Both the position numbers and the translations under genes were made by a program. Shown in pieces: positions 9,537 to 16,190 of a stretch of DNA of 16,736 bases. The stretch lies in assembly GCA_021817025.1 (NCBI GenBank), contig JAKAWF010000034.1, forward strand, positions 1 to 16,736, given 5' to 3'. This DNA is from a bacterium (GTDB lineage: Bacteria > Chloroflexota > Dormibacteria > UBA8260 > Bog-877). The notes under the pieces were generated by a model. It worked only from the letters and a program-made list of their open reading frames with translations. It was not told where the DNA came from and ran no database searches. Position 1 is the stretch's first letter; each line of letters starts with the position of its first letter.

Positions 9537-10178
9537 ATGCCCAAGCCATCGGCCGGTTTCCAACCCCATCCACTTTTCGCCTGGGCCTACACTCGCTTTG
9601 GCAGCGCCTCCAACCGCCGGGGGGCGGAGGACCACCGCCGCCGCCTGCTGGCCGGACTGCGGGGTGCCATCGTGGAGATTGGTGCCGGCAACGGGCTCAA
9701 CTTCCCCCACTACCCAGGAACGGTTACCGAGGTGATCGCGGCCGAGCCGGAGCCCTACCTCCGCGCCGAGGCGGAACTGGTCGCCCGCAGCCACCGCGGA
9801 GTCACGGTCATCGACGCTCGGGCGGAGGCCATCCCTGCAGGCAGCGGTTCGTTCGACGCCGCGGTCACCTCCCTGGTGCTCTGCTCGGTGACCAGTCCGG
9901 CGGCGGCTCTGGCCGAGCTCAAACGGGTGGTGCGGCCGGGCGGCGAGCTGCGCTTCTACGAGCACGTCGCCTCTCACCACTCGGGGCTGGCCCGCATCGA
10001 GGGACTCGCAACCCCGGTCTGGAAGCACTTGGCGGCCGGTTGTCATCTCAATCGCGACACCCTGCACGAGATCGAGGCCGCCGGCTTCGTGGTCGAGCAG
10101 GTGGCGCGTTTCCCGTTCGCTCCGGTCCCCCGTCTGCCGGCGGTCGACCACATCCTGGGGCGGGCCAGGCGGCCCTGA
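9537..10178 (+). CDS. Class I SAM-dependent methyltransferase
   Basis: The 213-residue protein has a Rossmann methyltransferase core. Motif I is EIGAGNG (47-53). The acidic end of strand 2 is E70, followed by a motif II-like SFDAAVTSLVLCSV (105-118) and RPGGELRFYEH (133-143). ATG 9537 is chosen over ATG 9525 because GGAGG (9527-9531) sits 5 nt upstream of it. The overall type resembles the small Methyltransf_11 group that includes ubiquinone/menaquinone and phospholipid methylases, but nothing seen fixes the substrate. The C-terminal part (about 150-205) carries the usual variable region. The gene converges on the sensor kinase, with 10 bp between stops, and appears monocistronic. Confidence 0.88.
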   Translation: MPKPSAGFQPHPLFAWAYTRFGSASNRRGAEDHRRRLLAGLRGAIVEIGAGNGLNFPHYPGTVTEVIAAEPEPYLRAEAELVARSHRGVTVIDARAEAIPAGSGSFDAAVTSLVLCSVTSPAAALAELKRVVRPGGELRFYEHVASHHSGLARIEGLATPVWKHLAAGCHLNRDTLHEIEAAGFVVEQVARFPFAPVPRLPAVDHILGRARRP

Positions 10179-10188
10179 ACCAACCCCG

Positions 10189-11661
10189 TCAGACCCCGGC
10201 GCCCCCTCCGTCCGGCGGCCCGGCCGCCTCCGCCGCCGGCAAGGGCCCCGCGGGGGCCGCCGAGGGGCGGAGTGCCTGATCGAAGGCGGTCGGGATATCG
10301 ACGCGGAAGGTGGCACCGCCGCCTGGAGTCGTCTCCAAGGTGAGCTCTCCGTGATGGCTGGCGACGATGGCCGCCACGATCGCCAGCCCCAGGCCGGCCC
10401 CTCCCCTGGCACGGCCCCGGGAGCGGTCAACCCTCACAAACCGCTCAAAGATCCGGCCCGCGGCCTCGGGCGGGACCCCGGGCCCGTGGTCGACCACCAG
10501 CAGGATCCCGCGCCCGTCCCCACCCTTGGTCAGAATCTCAACCCGGGTTCCATCGGGGGTGTGGACCACGGCGTTGCGGACAAGGTTGGTGATCACCTGG
10601 CGCAACCTCGCCTCGTCCCCAGCCACCAGCACCGGCTCCGAGGCCGCCACGCTGATGGGGTGCTGGCGATCGGCGACCGCCTGGTCGGCTCCCGCGTCGA
10701 CCGCCAGTTGGGAGAGGTCCACCGGCTTGAGCTCCAAGGGCCTTCCCTCGTCCAGACGGGCCAGCATGAGCAGGTCGTCGACGAGCTGCCCCATCCGGAT
10801 TGATTCGCTCTCGATCCGGCTCATCGCCTTGGCCAAGTCGGCGGGATTCGCGCTGGCGCCTCGATGGAAGAGCTCGGCGTATCCACGAATCGAACTGAGC
10901 GGGGTCCGGAGTTCGTGAGAGGCGTCGGCGACGAACTGCCGCAGCCGATCCTCCGAGGCGCTCCGGGCGTCGAACGCCTCCTCGATCTGGGCCAGCATCT
11001 CGTTGAGGCTGATGCCCAGCTGCCCAACCTCGGTGCGCGGGTCCGTGGAGTCCACCCGCTGGGCGAGGTCGCCGGCCGCGATCTTCTGAGCCGTGTTCCG
11101 GATGCGGGCCAGCGGTCGCAGTCCCAGCTGAACTGTCCACCATGCCACCACCCCCAGCAGGGTCAGGACCACCACGCTGACGATGGCCTCCAGCAGACTG
11201 AGCTGACCGAGCGTGGCCGCCGCCCCCGACAGGGGCATGGCCACCAGCAAGACATCGGCCCCCGGGCCCGAGGAGATGACGACCCGAAACTGCCCGCCTC
11301 CCTTGGTGGCGGGGACGGTGATGAAGACGGGGTTGCCGGAGGCCGAGAGGCTCAGTTTGGGAGGGAGCAGGGGGGTCGGAGACGACCTGGAACCCCAGAC
11401 GATTGGGTTCAGCACCGGGCCCGACGCGGAGACCAGGGCGGCCCAGCTGCCCAGGGGCAGACTCGCGTCGAGAGGGCAGAGGCCCACCTTCGAGTACTCG
11501 ACGATGCAGGCCTGAGCGGTGCCCCGAGAATCCAGCAGCTGCTGATTGAGCCGGCTGCTCAGGGAAGACTGCAAGGCGAGGTAGGTCACCGCATCCGTCG
11601 CCGCCAGCCCGATCGCGACCAATGCGATCAGCCCGAGCAGGAGCCGGAGCCGGAGCGACAT
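10189..11661 (-). CDS. Sensor histidine kinase of a two-component system
   Basis: The 490-residue membrane kinase has a first helix (about 6-30), an extracytoplasmic domain (about 31-152), a second helix (about 158-178) and a HAMP linker (about 180-232). The dimerisation domain has FVADASHELRTPLSSIRGY with phosphorylated H249. The ATPase domain shows N-box RQVITNLVRNAVVH, G1 VDHGPGVPP with ERFVRVD, and G2 GAGLGLAIV. The external domain holds a cysteine pair ten residues apart (C52, C62) that could form a disulfide. A low-complexity Pro/Ala/Gly tail follows the ATPase domain. The gene starts 2 bp after the response regulator stop, with no separate ribosome site, so the two are an operon with coupled translation. 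The domain order is that of actinobacterial TcrY/PrrB-like kinases; the stimulus is unknown. Confidence 0.93.
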   Translation of the reverse strand: MSLRLRLLLGLIALVAIGLAATDAVTYLALQSSLSSRLNQQLLDSRGTAQACIVEYSKVGLCPLDASLPLGSWAALVSASGPVLNPIVWGSRSSPTPLLPPKLSLSASGNPVFITVPATKGGGQFRVVISSGPGADVLLVAMPLSGAAATLGQLSLLEAIVSVVVLTLLGVVAWWTVQLGLRPLARIRNTAQKIAAGDLAQRVDSTDPRTEVGQLGISLNEMLAQIEEAFDARSASEDRLRQFVADASHELRTPLSSIRGYAELFHRGASANPADLAKAMSRIESESIRMGQLVDDLLMLARLDEGRPLELKPVDLSQLAVDAGADQAVADRQHPISVAASEPVLVAGDEARLRQVITNLVRNAVVHTPDGTRVEILTKGGDGRGILLVVDHGPGVPPEAAGRIFERFVRVDRSRGRARGGAGLGLAIVAAIVASHHGELTLETTPGGGATFRVDIPTAFDQALRPSAAPAGPLPAAEAAGPPDGGGAGV

Positions 11662-11663
11662 GG

Positions 11664-12356
11664 TCAGCCGCGGGGAAGTCGCAGCACGTAGCCCATGCCC
11701 CGCACGGTGTGGATCAGGGGGGGCTCGACGACGTCCACCTTCTTGCGCAGGTAGCTGATGTAGGTCTCCAGGATCCCCGCATCCCCCCCGAAGTCGTAGC
11801 TCCAGACATGGTCCAGGATCTGGGCCCTGGTCAGTACCCGGCGGGCGTTGATCAGCAGGTACCGCAGCAGGCGGTACTCGGTGGCGGTGAGTTCGATCGG
11901 CTGCCCTGCCCGACTGACCTCGCGGAGATCCTCATCCATCACCAGATCGGCAAAGGCAAGCTCATTCCGGCTCTCCCCACGGCGCCCGCTGCGACGCAAG
12001 ATGACCCGCACCCTGGCGATCAGCTCGTCCAGGCTGAACGGCTTGGTGACGTAATCATCACCGCCCACGGTCAGGCCCCGAATCTTGTCATCCGTCCCAT
12101 CGCGGGCGGTGAGGAAGAGGATCGGGACCTCCGAGCCCCCGCTCGCCAGCCGCCGCGCGACCTCGAAGCCGTCCATGTCTGGGAGCATCACGTCCAGGAT
12201 GATCAGGTGTGGCCTGAAGCCGGTGGCTTGGGAGATAGCCGTCTGGCCGGTGCCGGCCGTGGCCGTCTCGAAGTCAGCGTACCGAAGCGCAGTTGAGACC
12301 AGATCCGCCAAGTTCGGCTCGTCGTCGACCACCAACACCCTGGTCGCTTCTGCCAT
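11664..12356 (-). CDS. OmpR/PhoB-family response regulator
   Basis: This 230-residue regulator has a receiver domain (about 5-118) with the acidic pocket at D11-D12, phosphorylated D55 in LIILDVMLP, T83 and K105. A winged-helix DNA-binding domain follows (about 133-227), with TATEYRLLRYLLINARRVLTR and the recognition and wing region ending IHTVRGMGYVLR. ATG 12356 has GAGGT (12361-12365) 4 nt upstream. It is the first gene of the two-gene unit and its partner kinase follows directly. A direct repeat with 11-bp period lies 25-41 bp upstream of the start, which fits autoregulation. Closest known types are actinobacterial TcrA/PrrA/TrcR-like regulators; the regulon cannot be told. Confidence 0.95.
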   Translation of the reverse strand: MAEATRVLVVDDEPNLADLVSTALRYADFETATAGTGQTAISQATGFRPHLIILDVMLPDMDGFEVARRLASGGSEVPILFLTARDGTDDKIRGLTVGGDDYVTKPFSLDELIARVRVILRRSGRRGESRNELAFADLVMDEDLREVSRAGQPIELTATEYRLLRYLLINARRVLTRAQILDHVWSYDFGGDAGILETYISYLRKKVDVVEPPLIHTVRGMGYVLRLPRG

Positions 12357-12380
12357 TGTGACCTCAGTCTGATCGCCCCA

Positions 12381-12397
12381 CCTGAGATTCTCCTGAG
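12381..12397 (-). promoter_or_regulatory. Direct-repeat box, candidate response-regulator site
   Basis: On the minus strand CTCAGG occurs twice with 5 bp between, a period of 11 bp (CCTGAG at 12381-12386 and 12392-12397 on the + strand). OmpR/PhoB-family dimers bind tandem half-sites at this period. The position, 25 bp before the regulator start, suggests autoregulation. A third, inverted and imperfect copy lies at 12362-12367. Confidence 0.45.
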
Positions 12398-12898
12398 TCC
12401 AGGCTGGGTCATCCCCAAATCGACGTTGCCCCTACCTAATCGCGCGCGACGCGCGTGGCCGGTCTAATCAACCTCCCAGGCCCCTCTCATCCACTTCACA
12501 GCCTGGCGTGGCATCGTGTCTCTTGTCGGACGGAGCGGCCACTGACGCCCCGGATGACAAGGCCGGCTTATCCCACCCTCCCCGCAGCGGCCCGGCAATG
12601 GCCGGGCCGCTGTACTCGACTCGAGGGTGGGGCCTGGTCAGGGCAAGTGTGGTCGACGCGCTTCGCGAACCCACTCCATCAACGACTCAGAGCTGTGATG
12701 CGCCCGAGATGCCCGCTCCAGAGCCCACGCCGGACGAGCACGTGCCTCCCTCGCCGCTCCGACAGATGACGGGATGGTACCCTGATGGTCCACTCAGTAG
12801 CGTGCGTCTGCACTCTTATGGATGGACCGGCCGCGTGACTCCGGCCGGAGTGGGTCTCACTGCCACTTTCGGAGTGGCAAGACTCATCGTCCACATCA
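12398..12898. other. Non-coding stretch with several inverted repeats
   Basis: There is no convincing gene between the regulator promoter and the tRNA. Open frames here lack homology, and the minus-strand frame at 12679-13086 gets its only familiar motif from antisense tRNA. The stretch holds a long compound hairpin (12572-12631), a 14-bp perfect palindrome (12838-12851), a hairpin with TTCGG loop (12861-12879) and a closing helix reaching the tRNA start. No T-run follows any hairpin, so none is a standard intrinsic terminator. Confidence 0.6.
12572..12631. repeat. Strong compound hairpin (12-bp inner stem, 9-bp outer stem)
   Basis: The inner stem pairs 12585-12596 with 12601-12612 perfectly around the loop AATG. 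The outer stem pairs CCCACCCTC (12572-12580) with GAGGGTGGG (12623-12631). Side loops are 4 and 10 nt. It lies 216 bp upstream of the response regulator on one side and 268 bp before the tRNA on the other. It could be a REP-like element, a processing site or part of a structured RNA; no T-tract supports a terminator. Confidence 0.7.
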
Positions 12899-12901
12899 GG
12901 G
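12780..12901 (+). other. Possible multibranched RNA structure upstream of the tRNA
   Basis: CCCTGATG (12780-12787) pairs with CATCAGGG (12894-12901) and encloses three local pairings: GGTCCA/TGGACC (12787-12792 with 12823-12828), the perfect palindrome ACTCCGGCCGGAGT (12838-12851), and TGCCACT/AGTGGCA (12861-12867 with 12873-12879). The first local pairing shares base 12787 with the closing helix. I recognise no known riboswitch or ribozyme core. The closing helix uses the first three tRNA bases, so it would compete with tRNA folding. Confidence 0.35.
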
Positions 12902-12973
12902 GCCGTGGCGCCGAGGCTGCGCGCTACCTTGGCATGGAAGAGGTCGAGGGTTCGATTCCCTCCGGCTCCACCA
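12899..12973 (+). tRNA. tRNA-Ala (anticodon GGC), divergent
   Basis: A complete cloverleaf can be drawn. The acceptor GGGGCCG (12899-12905) pairs with CGGCTCC (12963-12969) and includes G3:U70, the alanine identity pair. The D-stem GCGC/GCGC has a 7-nt loop, and the anticodon loop TTGGCAT (12929-12935) gives GGC. The variable loop is AGGTC, the T-arm GAGGG-TTCGATT-CCCTC, the discriminator A, and CCA is encoded. Departures from a normal tRNA-Ala: the D-loop has C and T where A14 and A21 are expected, and the anticodon stem has an A-A mismatch (12926/12938). It may be functional but low-scoring, or a decaying copy. No T-run terminator follows. Confidence 0.75.
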
Positions 12974-13289
12974 TCACCTCGGCGCCACTTCGGTCCCACC
13001 TGAGCCGTCATGGCCGTGGTGTGCGGCGATGGTGTCACCGGCACCTTGGGCGGCCGGGTCGCGCGACTCCTGCCCGTCTCCTTCATCGAGTCCAGTGGTC
13101 AGGCATGAGCCAACCCAAAGGTCGTGAGGGATGAGGTAGCAGGGGCGAGCCCACTTCCCGGCCGGCGCCACCTGGAGGCCGCGGACAGTCCGGCCAGCAG
13201 AGGTGCACCCTCGACCTCGCAGCCTCGGCTTGGATTCCCAAAAGGTGGTTGCGAACAGTTGCTCGTAGGACACGCTATAGTGGGCGGAG
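12974..13289. other. Intergenic stretch between tRNA and IS607 remnant
   Basis: No supported gene is seen. No copy of the tRNA 3' end is found downstream, so there is no sign of a tRNA-targeted integrase att site. The last bases contain TATAGT (13276-13281), a plausible -10 box for the resolvase pseudogene. The left boundary of the insertion element presumably falls here, but IS607-type elements lack terminal inverted repeats, so it cannot be placed by eye. Confidence 0.5.
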
Positions 13290-13835
13290 ATGAACGTGAA
13301 GGCATTCATCCGATGACCGCATCCCGTTGGTTCCGAGCTGGAGAGCTGCCGGTGCCGGCGGGCCGCGTCGGTGGCCTGATCCCGGTCGACGCTCCCGGTT
13401 CAGCCGCCGCCACTGGCGGTGTCGCCGTCTCCGCCCGCGTCTTCTCGGCGGAGAAGCCGGCCGACCTCGACCGGCGGGTGGCCCGGGTCACCGCCGGTGC
13501 GAGGGGCTCTCGGGGGGTCGGGTGATCACCTGTGTGGGCTCCGCGCGCAACGGCGCAAGTTCCTCGCGCTGCCGCGGGATGAGTCGGGGGCCACGATCGC
13601 GGTGGAGCATCGGGACCGGTTTGCCCGCTTCGGAGCGGAATGCGTGGAGGCCGCGCTGTCGGCGCGGGGAGGCCGGCTGTTGGGGGTGGACCCAGCCGAG
13701 GTTGACGACGACCTGGGGCGGGACATGACCGAGATCCTCACCTCGATGTGCGCCCGGCGGTACGGCCAGCCAGCGGCAGCGAACCGAGCCCGGCGGGCCG
13801 TGGAACTCGCCTGTGATTCCGAGGTGCTGGCGTGA
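13290..13835 (+). pseudogene. tnpA: IS607-family serine resolvase (tnpA), frameshifted remnant
   Basis: IS607 TnpA is a small serine recombinase with an N-terminal MerR-like DNA-binding domain. Its pieces are spread over three frames. MNVK at 13290 is in one frame. GIHPMTASRWFRAGELPVPA through DLDRRVARVTAGA (13301 to about 13490) is in a second. VITCVGSARNG (13522-13554) is in a third. RKFLALPRD, AVEHRDRFARFG, DPAEVDDDLGRDMTEILTS and NRARRAV (13554-13835) return to the first. About six codons are missing after MNVK. In the catalytic ARVSS motif the first Ser is Phe (TTC, 13442-13444), one base change from a Ser codon. The gene cannot make an active recombinase. No tnpB follows, although IS607 elements normally carry one. 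Confidence 0.88.
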
Positions 13836-14306
13836 CAGTGGAGGCCCGTACCGCCAAAGCGGCGGCCAGGATCGCCGCTGCCAGCGGCGGGGTGCATCCA
13901 CCTGCCCAAGAGCCGGGCAAACTGTGCGGCATCCGGCTGTGACCAACGTAAATAGAGGGTGGAGATCTGAGTTGCTAGGCACCCGCGACCGGACCGGGCA
14001 GACGCGAATCTTCCGGTATGGCTGGCTCGGGCTGACAGCTGCCTTGGCCACTGGCTCTGCGGAGGGGACGGCCCGAGCGCTGACTCTCGGCTGCGGTCCG
14101 ACCGAATCTGGTGGGCATGCTCCACCGCGGCGATCCGGTCCCCGAGCGGTCGCGACCTGCCCGCAGCGCGAGCCGGCCGTGGCTGGTCCCGGATGGGAGC
14201 GTATTCCAGCGGGTGAGCGGATCGTGCGCACAGACTGCCCAGCGCCCAATGGCCCCTCCGGGCCCGCCGGGCTTGTTAGGGAGGCCGGGGGGTCGCAGAG
14301 TCGAAC
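13836..14306. other. Gene-free stretch after the IS607 remnant; tnpB absent
   Basis: A GTG overlapping the tnpA stop (13832) opens a frame of only 36 codons, ending at 13942, and it does not resemble TnpB. Other frames of up to 165 codons show no familiar motif and no usual codon pattern. The RuvC DED region and zinc-finger cysteines of TnpB are not visible. GC-rich inverted segments occur near 14250-14292. The stretch ends at an in-frame TAG (14277-14279) just before the ABC transporter start. Confidence 0.55.
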
Positions 14307-16190
14307 ATGAAGGTCGGATCGGAGCGCCCTTCTGGTCCGTTCCTTTGGGTGCTGCGTCCTTACTTCCGTCAGCTCACCGGGCTGCTCCTCCTTGGGTCCC
14401 TGGGCGGGATCGTCATGAACACCGCCATCGTGCTGCCGCCACTGCTGCTGGGGCGGGCGATCAATGTCGTGCTGGCGGTGGAGCATCACCAGACCGGGGC
14501 CGCCCAGGTCGGATGGGCGGCCCTGCTGTTCGTTGCCGGCACCGCGGCGACGGAGCTGCCGCGGATCGGCAAGCGCTACTGGCTGGGGGTGGCCCGCACC
14601 AGGTTCCGGGCGAGCGTGCGCCAGGACGCCCTGCGCGGGGTGCTGGCATGGCCGATGGGCCGGTTCGCGCAGATTCCGGTCGGCGATGTGATGGCCCGGG
14701 TCATCGGCGACGTCGAGGTGCTGGGAACCGGCGTAGGTGAGGTCATGGTTGAGACCTGGGACACCCTGCTGTTCTCGGCCTCGCTGATTGTCGCCATGTT
14801 CGTCATCGACCCCAGCCTGGCGGCGCTCGCCCTGGCGCCGGTCCCGGCCGCCCTGCTGCTGGCCCAGCTGGCCCAGCGGCTGGTGGCCGATCGGACGACA
14901 AGGGCCCGGGAGTCGGAGTCAGCCTTGACCGCGGCGTTGCGGGAGCAGCTCGAGGGCATGCGTCTGCTCCGCCTCCTGGGCAGGTTGGAGGCGGCGACCG
15001 CCCGGATCGAGAGGTTGGCCCAGGTCCAGGCCCGAGCCGAGCTGGTGGCCATCCGCGTGGACGAGGGACTGGCTGCCGCCTACGCCGTGCTGCTCTCCGG
15101 GGGAGTGGTCTTCATCGTCTGGCTCGGCGGGGAGCGGGTCGCCCAGGCGGGGATGTCAGTGGGGGCACTGGTCGGTTTCCTCGCGCTCTTCGTGCGCTTC
15201 GTGACCCGGGCGCCCAGGATCCCGCAGATGGCCAACCGGGTCCAAGCGGCCGGCGCCGCCCACCGGCGCCTGGCGCCACTCCTGGCACCGCCCCTGCCGG
15301 CTGCATCGGAGCCTCCCTGGTCCTCATTTCGCTCGACTCATGTCCCGGGCGCGGCAGGCCCGCAGGAGGACCTGGCCCCGCCCCCACCGGGCCCAGTCGG
15401 CCTTCGGTTCCTGCGCGCCAGCCTCAGGTACCCAGGGGACGACACTGGGGCCGTCGTCGAGGTCGATCTGGAGGTGCCCGCGGGAGCGCTGGTCGCCGTG
15501 ACCGGACCGGTCGGCTCGGGCAAGAGCACCCTGGCCAGGCTGGCGGCGGGGCTGCTGCCCCCAGACTCCGGCGGGGTTGAGCTGGGGGGGCTGCCGATGG
15601 CCGACCTCAAACCCTCTCTGCGGACGGCGACCATCGGCTACCTCGGCCAGGAGCCACAGGTCTTCTCCGGCACGGTGGCCGAGAACCTCAGCCTGTGGTC
15701 CGACCGGGCGGGGGCCGACGGGCGTGCGACTGGTCGCGCCGTGGCGCTGGCCGCCCTGGAGCACGACCTGGCGGCGATGCCGGCGGGGTTGGCCACCCAG
15801 ATCGGGGAGCTCGGGGTGCGAGTGTCGGGCGGGCAGCGCCAACGGATCGCTCTGGCACGGGCCATCGCGGCCGCCGGCAGGGTGCCAGGGCTGCTGGTCC
15901 TCGACGACCCCTTCTCAGCCGTGGACGTGCACACCGAAGCCGCCATCGTGGCCGGCCTCCGCGAGGCCCTCGGGCCCCAAGCACCGTCTTCGGAGCGGGC
16001 GACCATCCTGCTCTTCTCGCACCGCTTGGCGGCCTTCTCCCTGGCAGATCTCGTGGTCGTCCTCGACGCCGGCCAGGTGCGCGAGCAGGGCACCCACGCC
16101 GAGCTGATGGCGGCTGGGGGGCTTTACTCGCGGATCGTCCGCGCCCAGGCGATGATGGAAAGTCTGGCGGCGGGAGGCGCCCCCTCGTGA
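14307..16190 (+). CDS. ABC exporter half-transporter with a degenerate ATP site
   Basis: The 627-residue protein has an ABC exporter membrane domain (about 15-310), a Pro/Ala-rich linker (about 325-365) and an ATPase domain (about 367-610). It shows Walker A GPVGSGKST (K406), Q-loop YLGQEPQVFSGTV, signature VSGGQRQR (507 onward), Walker B LLVLDDPFSAVD (D533) and H-loop H572. The residue after the Walker B Asp is D534 rather than the catalytic Glu. This marks the degenerate-site subunit of heterodimeric exporters such as TM287/288 and BmrCD. ATG 14307 is fixed by an in-frame TAG at 14277 and no other start, though its ribosome site is weak. The TGA overlaps the next ABC gene (GTGA), so both subunits are co-translated. 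Likely substrates are drugs, lipids or peptides; none can be specified. Confidence 0.93.
   Translation: MKVGSERPSGPFLWVLRPYFRQLTGLLLLGSLGGIVMNTAIVLPPLLLGRAINVVLAVEHHQTGAAQVGWAALLFVAGTAATELPRIGKRYWLGVARTRFRASVRQDALRGVLAWPMGRFAQIPVGDVMARVIGDVEVLGTGVGEVMVETWDTLLFSASLIVAMFVIDPSLAALALAPVPAALLLAQLAQRLVADRTTRARESESALTAALREQLEGMRLLRLLGRLEAATARIERLAQVQARAELVAIRVDEGLAAAYAVLLSGGVVFIVWLGGERVAQAGMSVGALVGFLALFVRFVTRAPRIPQMANRVQAAGAAHRRLAPLLAPPLPAASEPPWSSFRSTHVPGAAGPQEDLAPPPPGPVGLRFLRASLRYPGDDTGAVVEVDLEVPAGALVAVTGPVGSGKSTLARLAAGLLPPDSGGVELGGLPMADLKPSLRTATIGYLGQEPQVFSGTVAENLSLWSDRAGADGRATGRAVALAALEHDLAAMPAGLATQIGELGVRVSGGQRQRIALARAIAAAGRVPGLLVLDDPFSAVDVHTEAAIVAGLREALGPQAPSSERATILLFSHRLAAFSLADLVVVLDAGQVREQGTHAELMAAGGLYSRIVRAQAMMESLAAGGAPS

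Noticed and set aside
9324..10430. Upstream extension of the glucosidase frame to 1250 codons
   Set aside because: It runs antisense through the methyltransferase gene and has no family similarity. The conserved N-terminal WGPYLS region begins about 20 residues after GTG 9323, the usual spacing.
12572..12631. Intrinsic terminator
   Set aside because: The stem is strong but no T-run follows on either strand, and no gene ends nearby.
12899..12973. tmRNA 3' end instead of a tRNA
   Set aside because: The T-arm and CCA alone could fit a tmRNA, but a full anticodon arm with GGC, a D-stem, a normal variable loop and G3:U70 are present within 75 nt.
12679..13086. Minus-strand frame encoding a GGAGGNRTLDLFHAK segment
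   Set aside because: This familiar database motif is the antisense translation of tRNA-Ala sequence, and it coincides exactly with the tRNA at 12899-12973.
12508..13134. 208-codon + strand frame in the gap
   Set aside because: It runs straight through the tRNA, has no homology I recognise and no ribosome site.
12974..14306. Genomic island with an att repeat of the tRNA 3' end
   Set aside because: I looked for a second copy of the T-arm/acceptor sequence downstream and saw none, and there is no tyrosine integrase.
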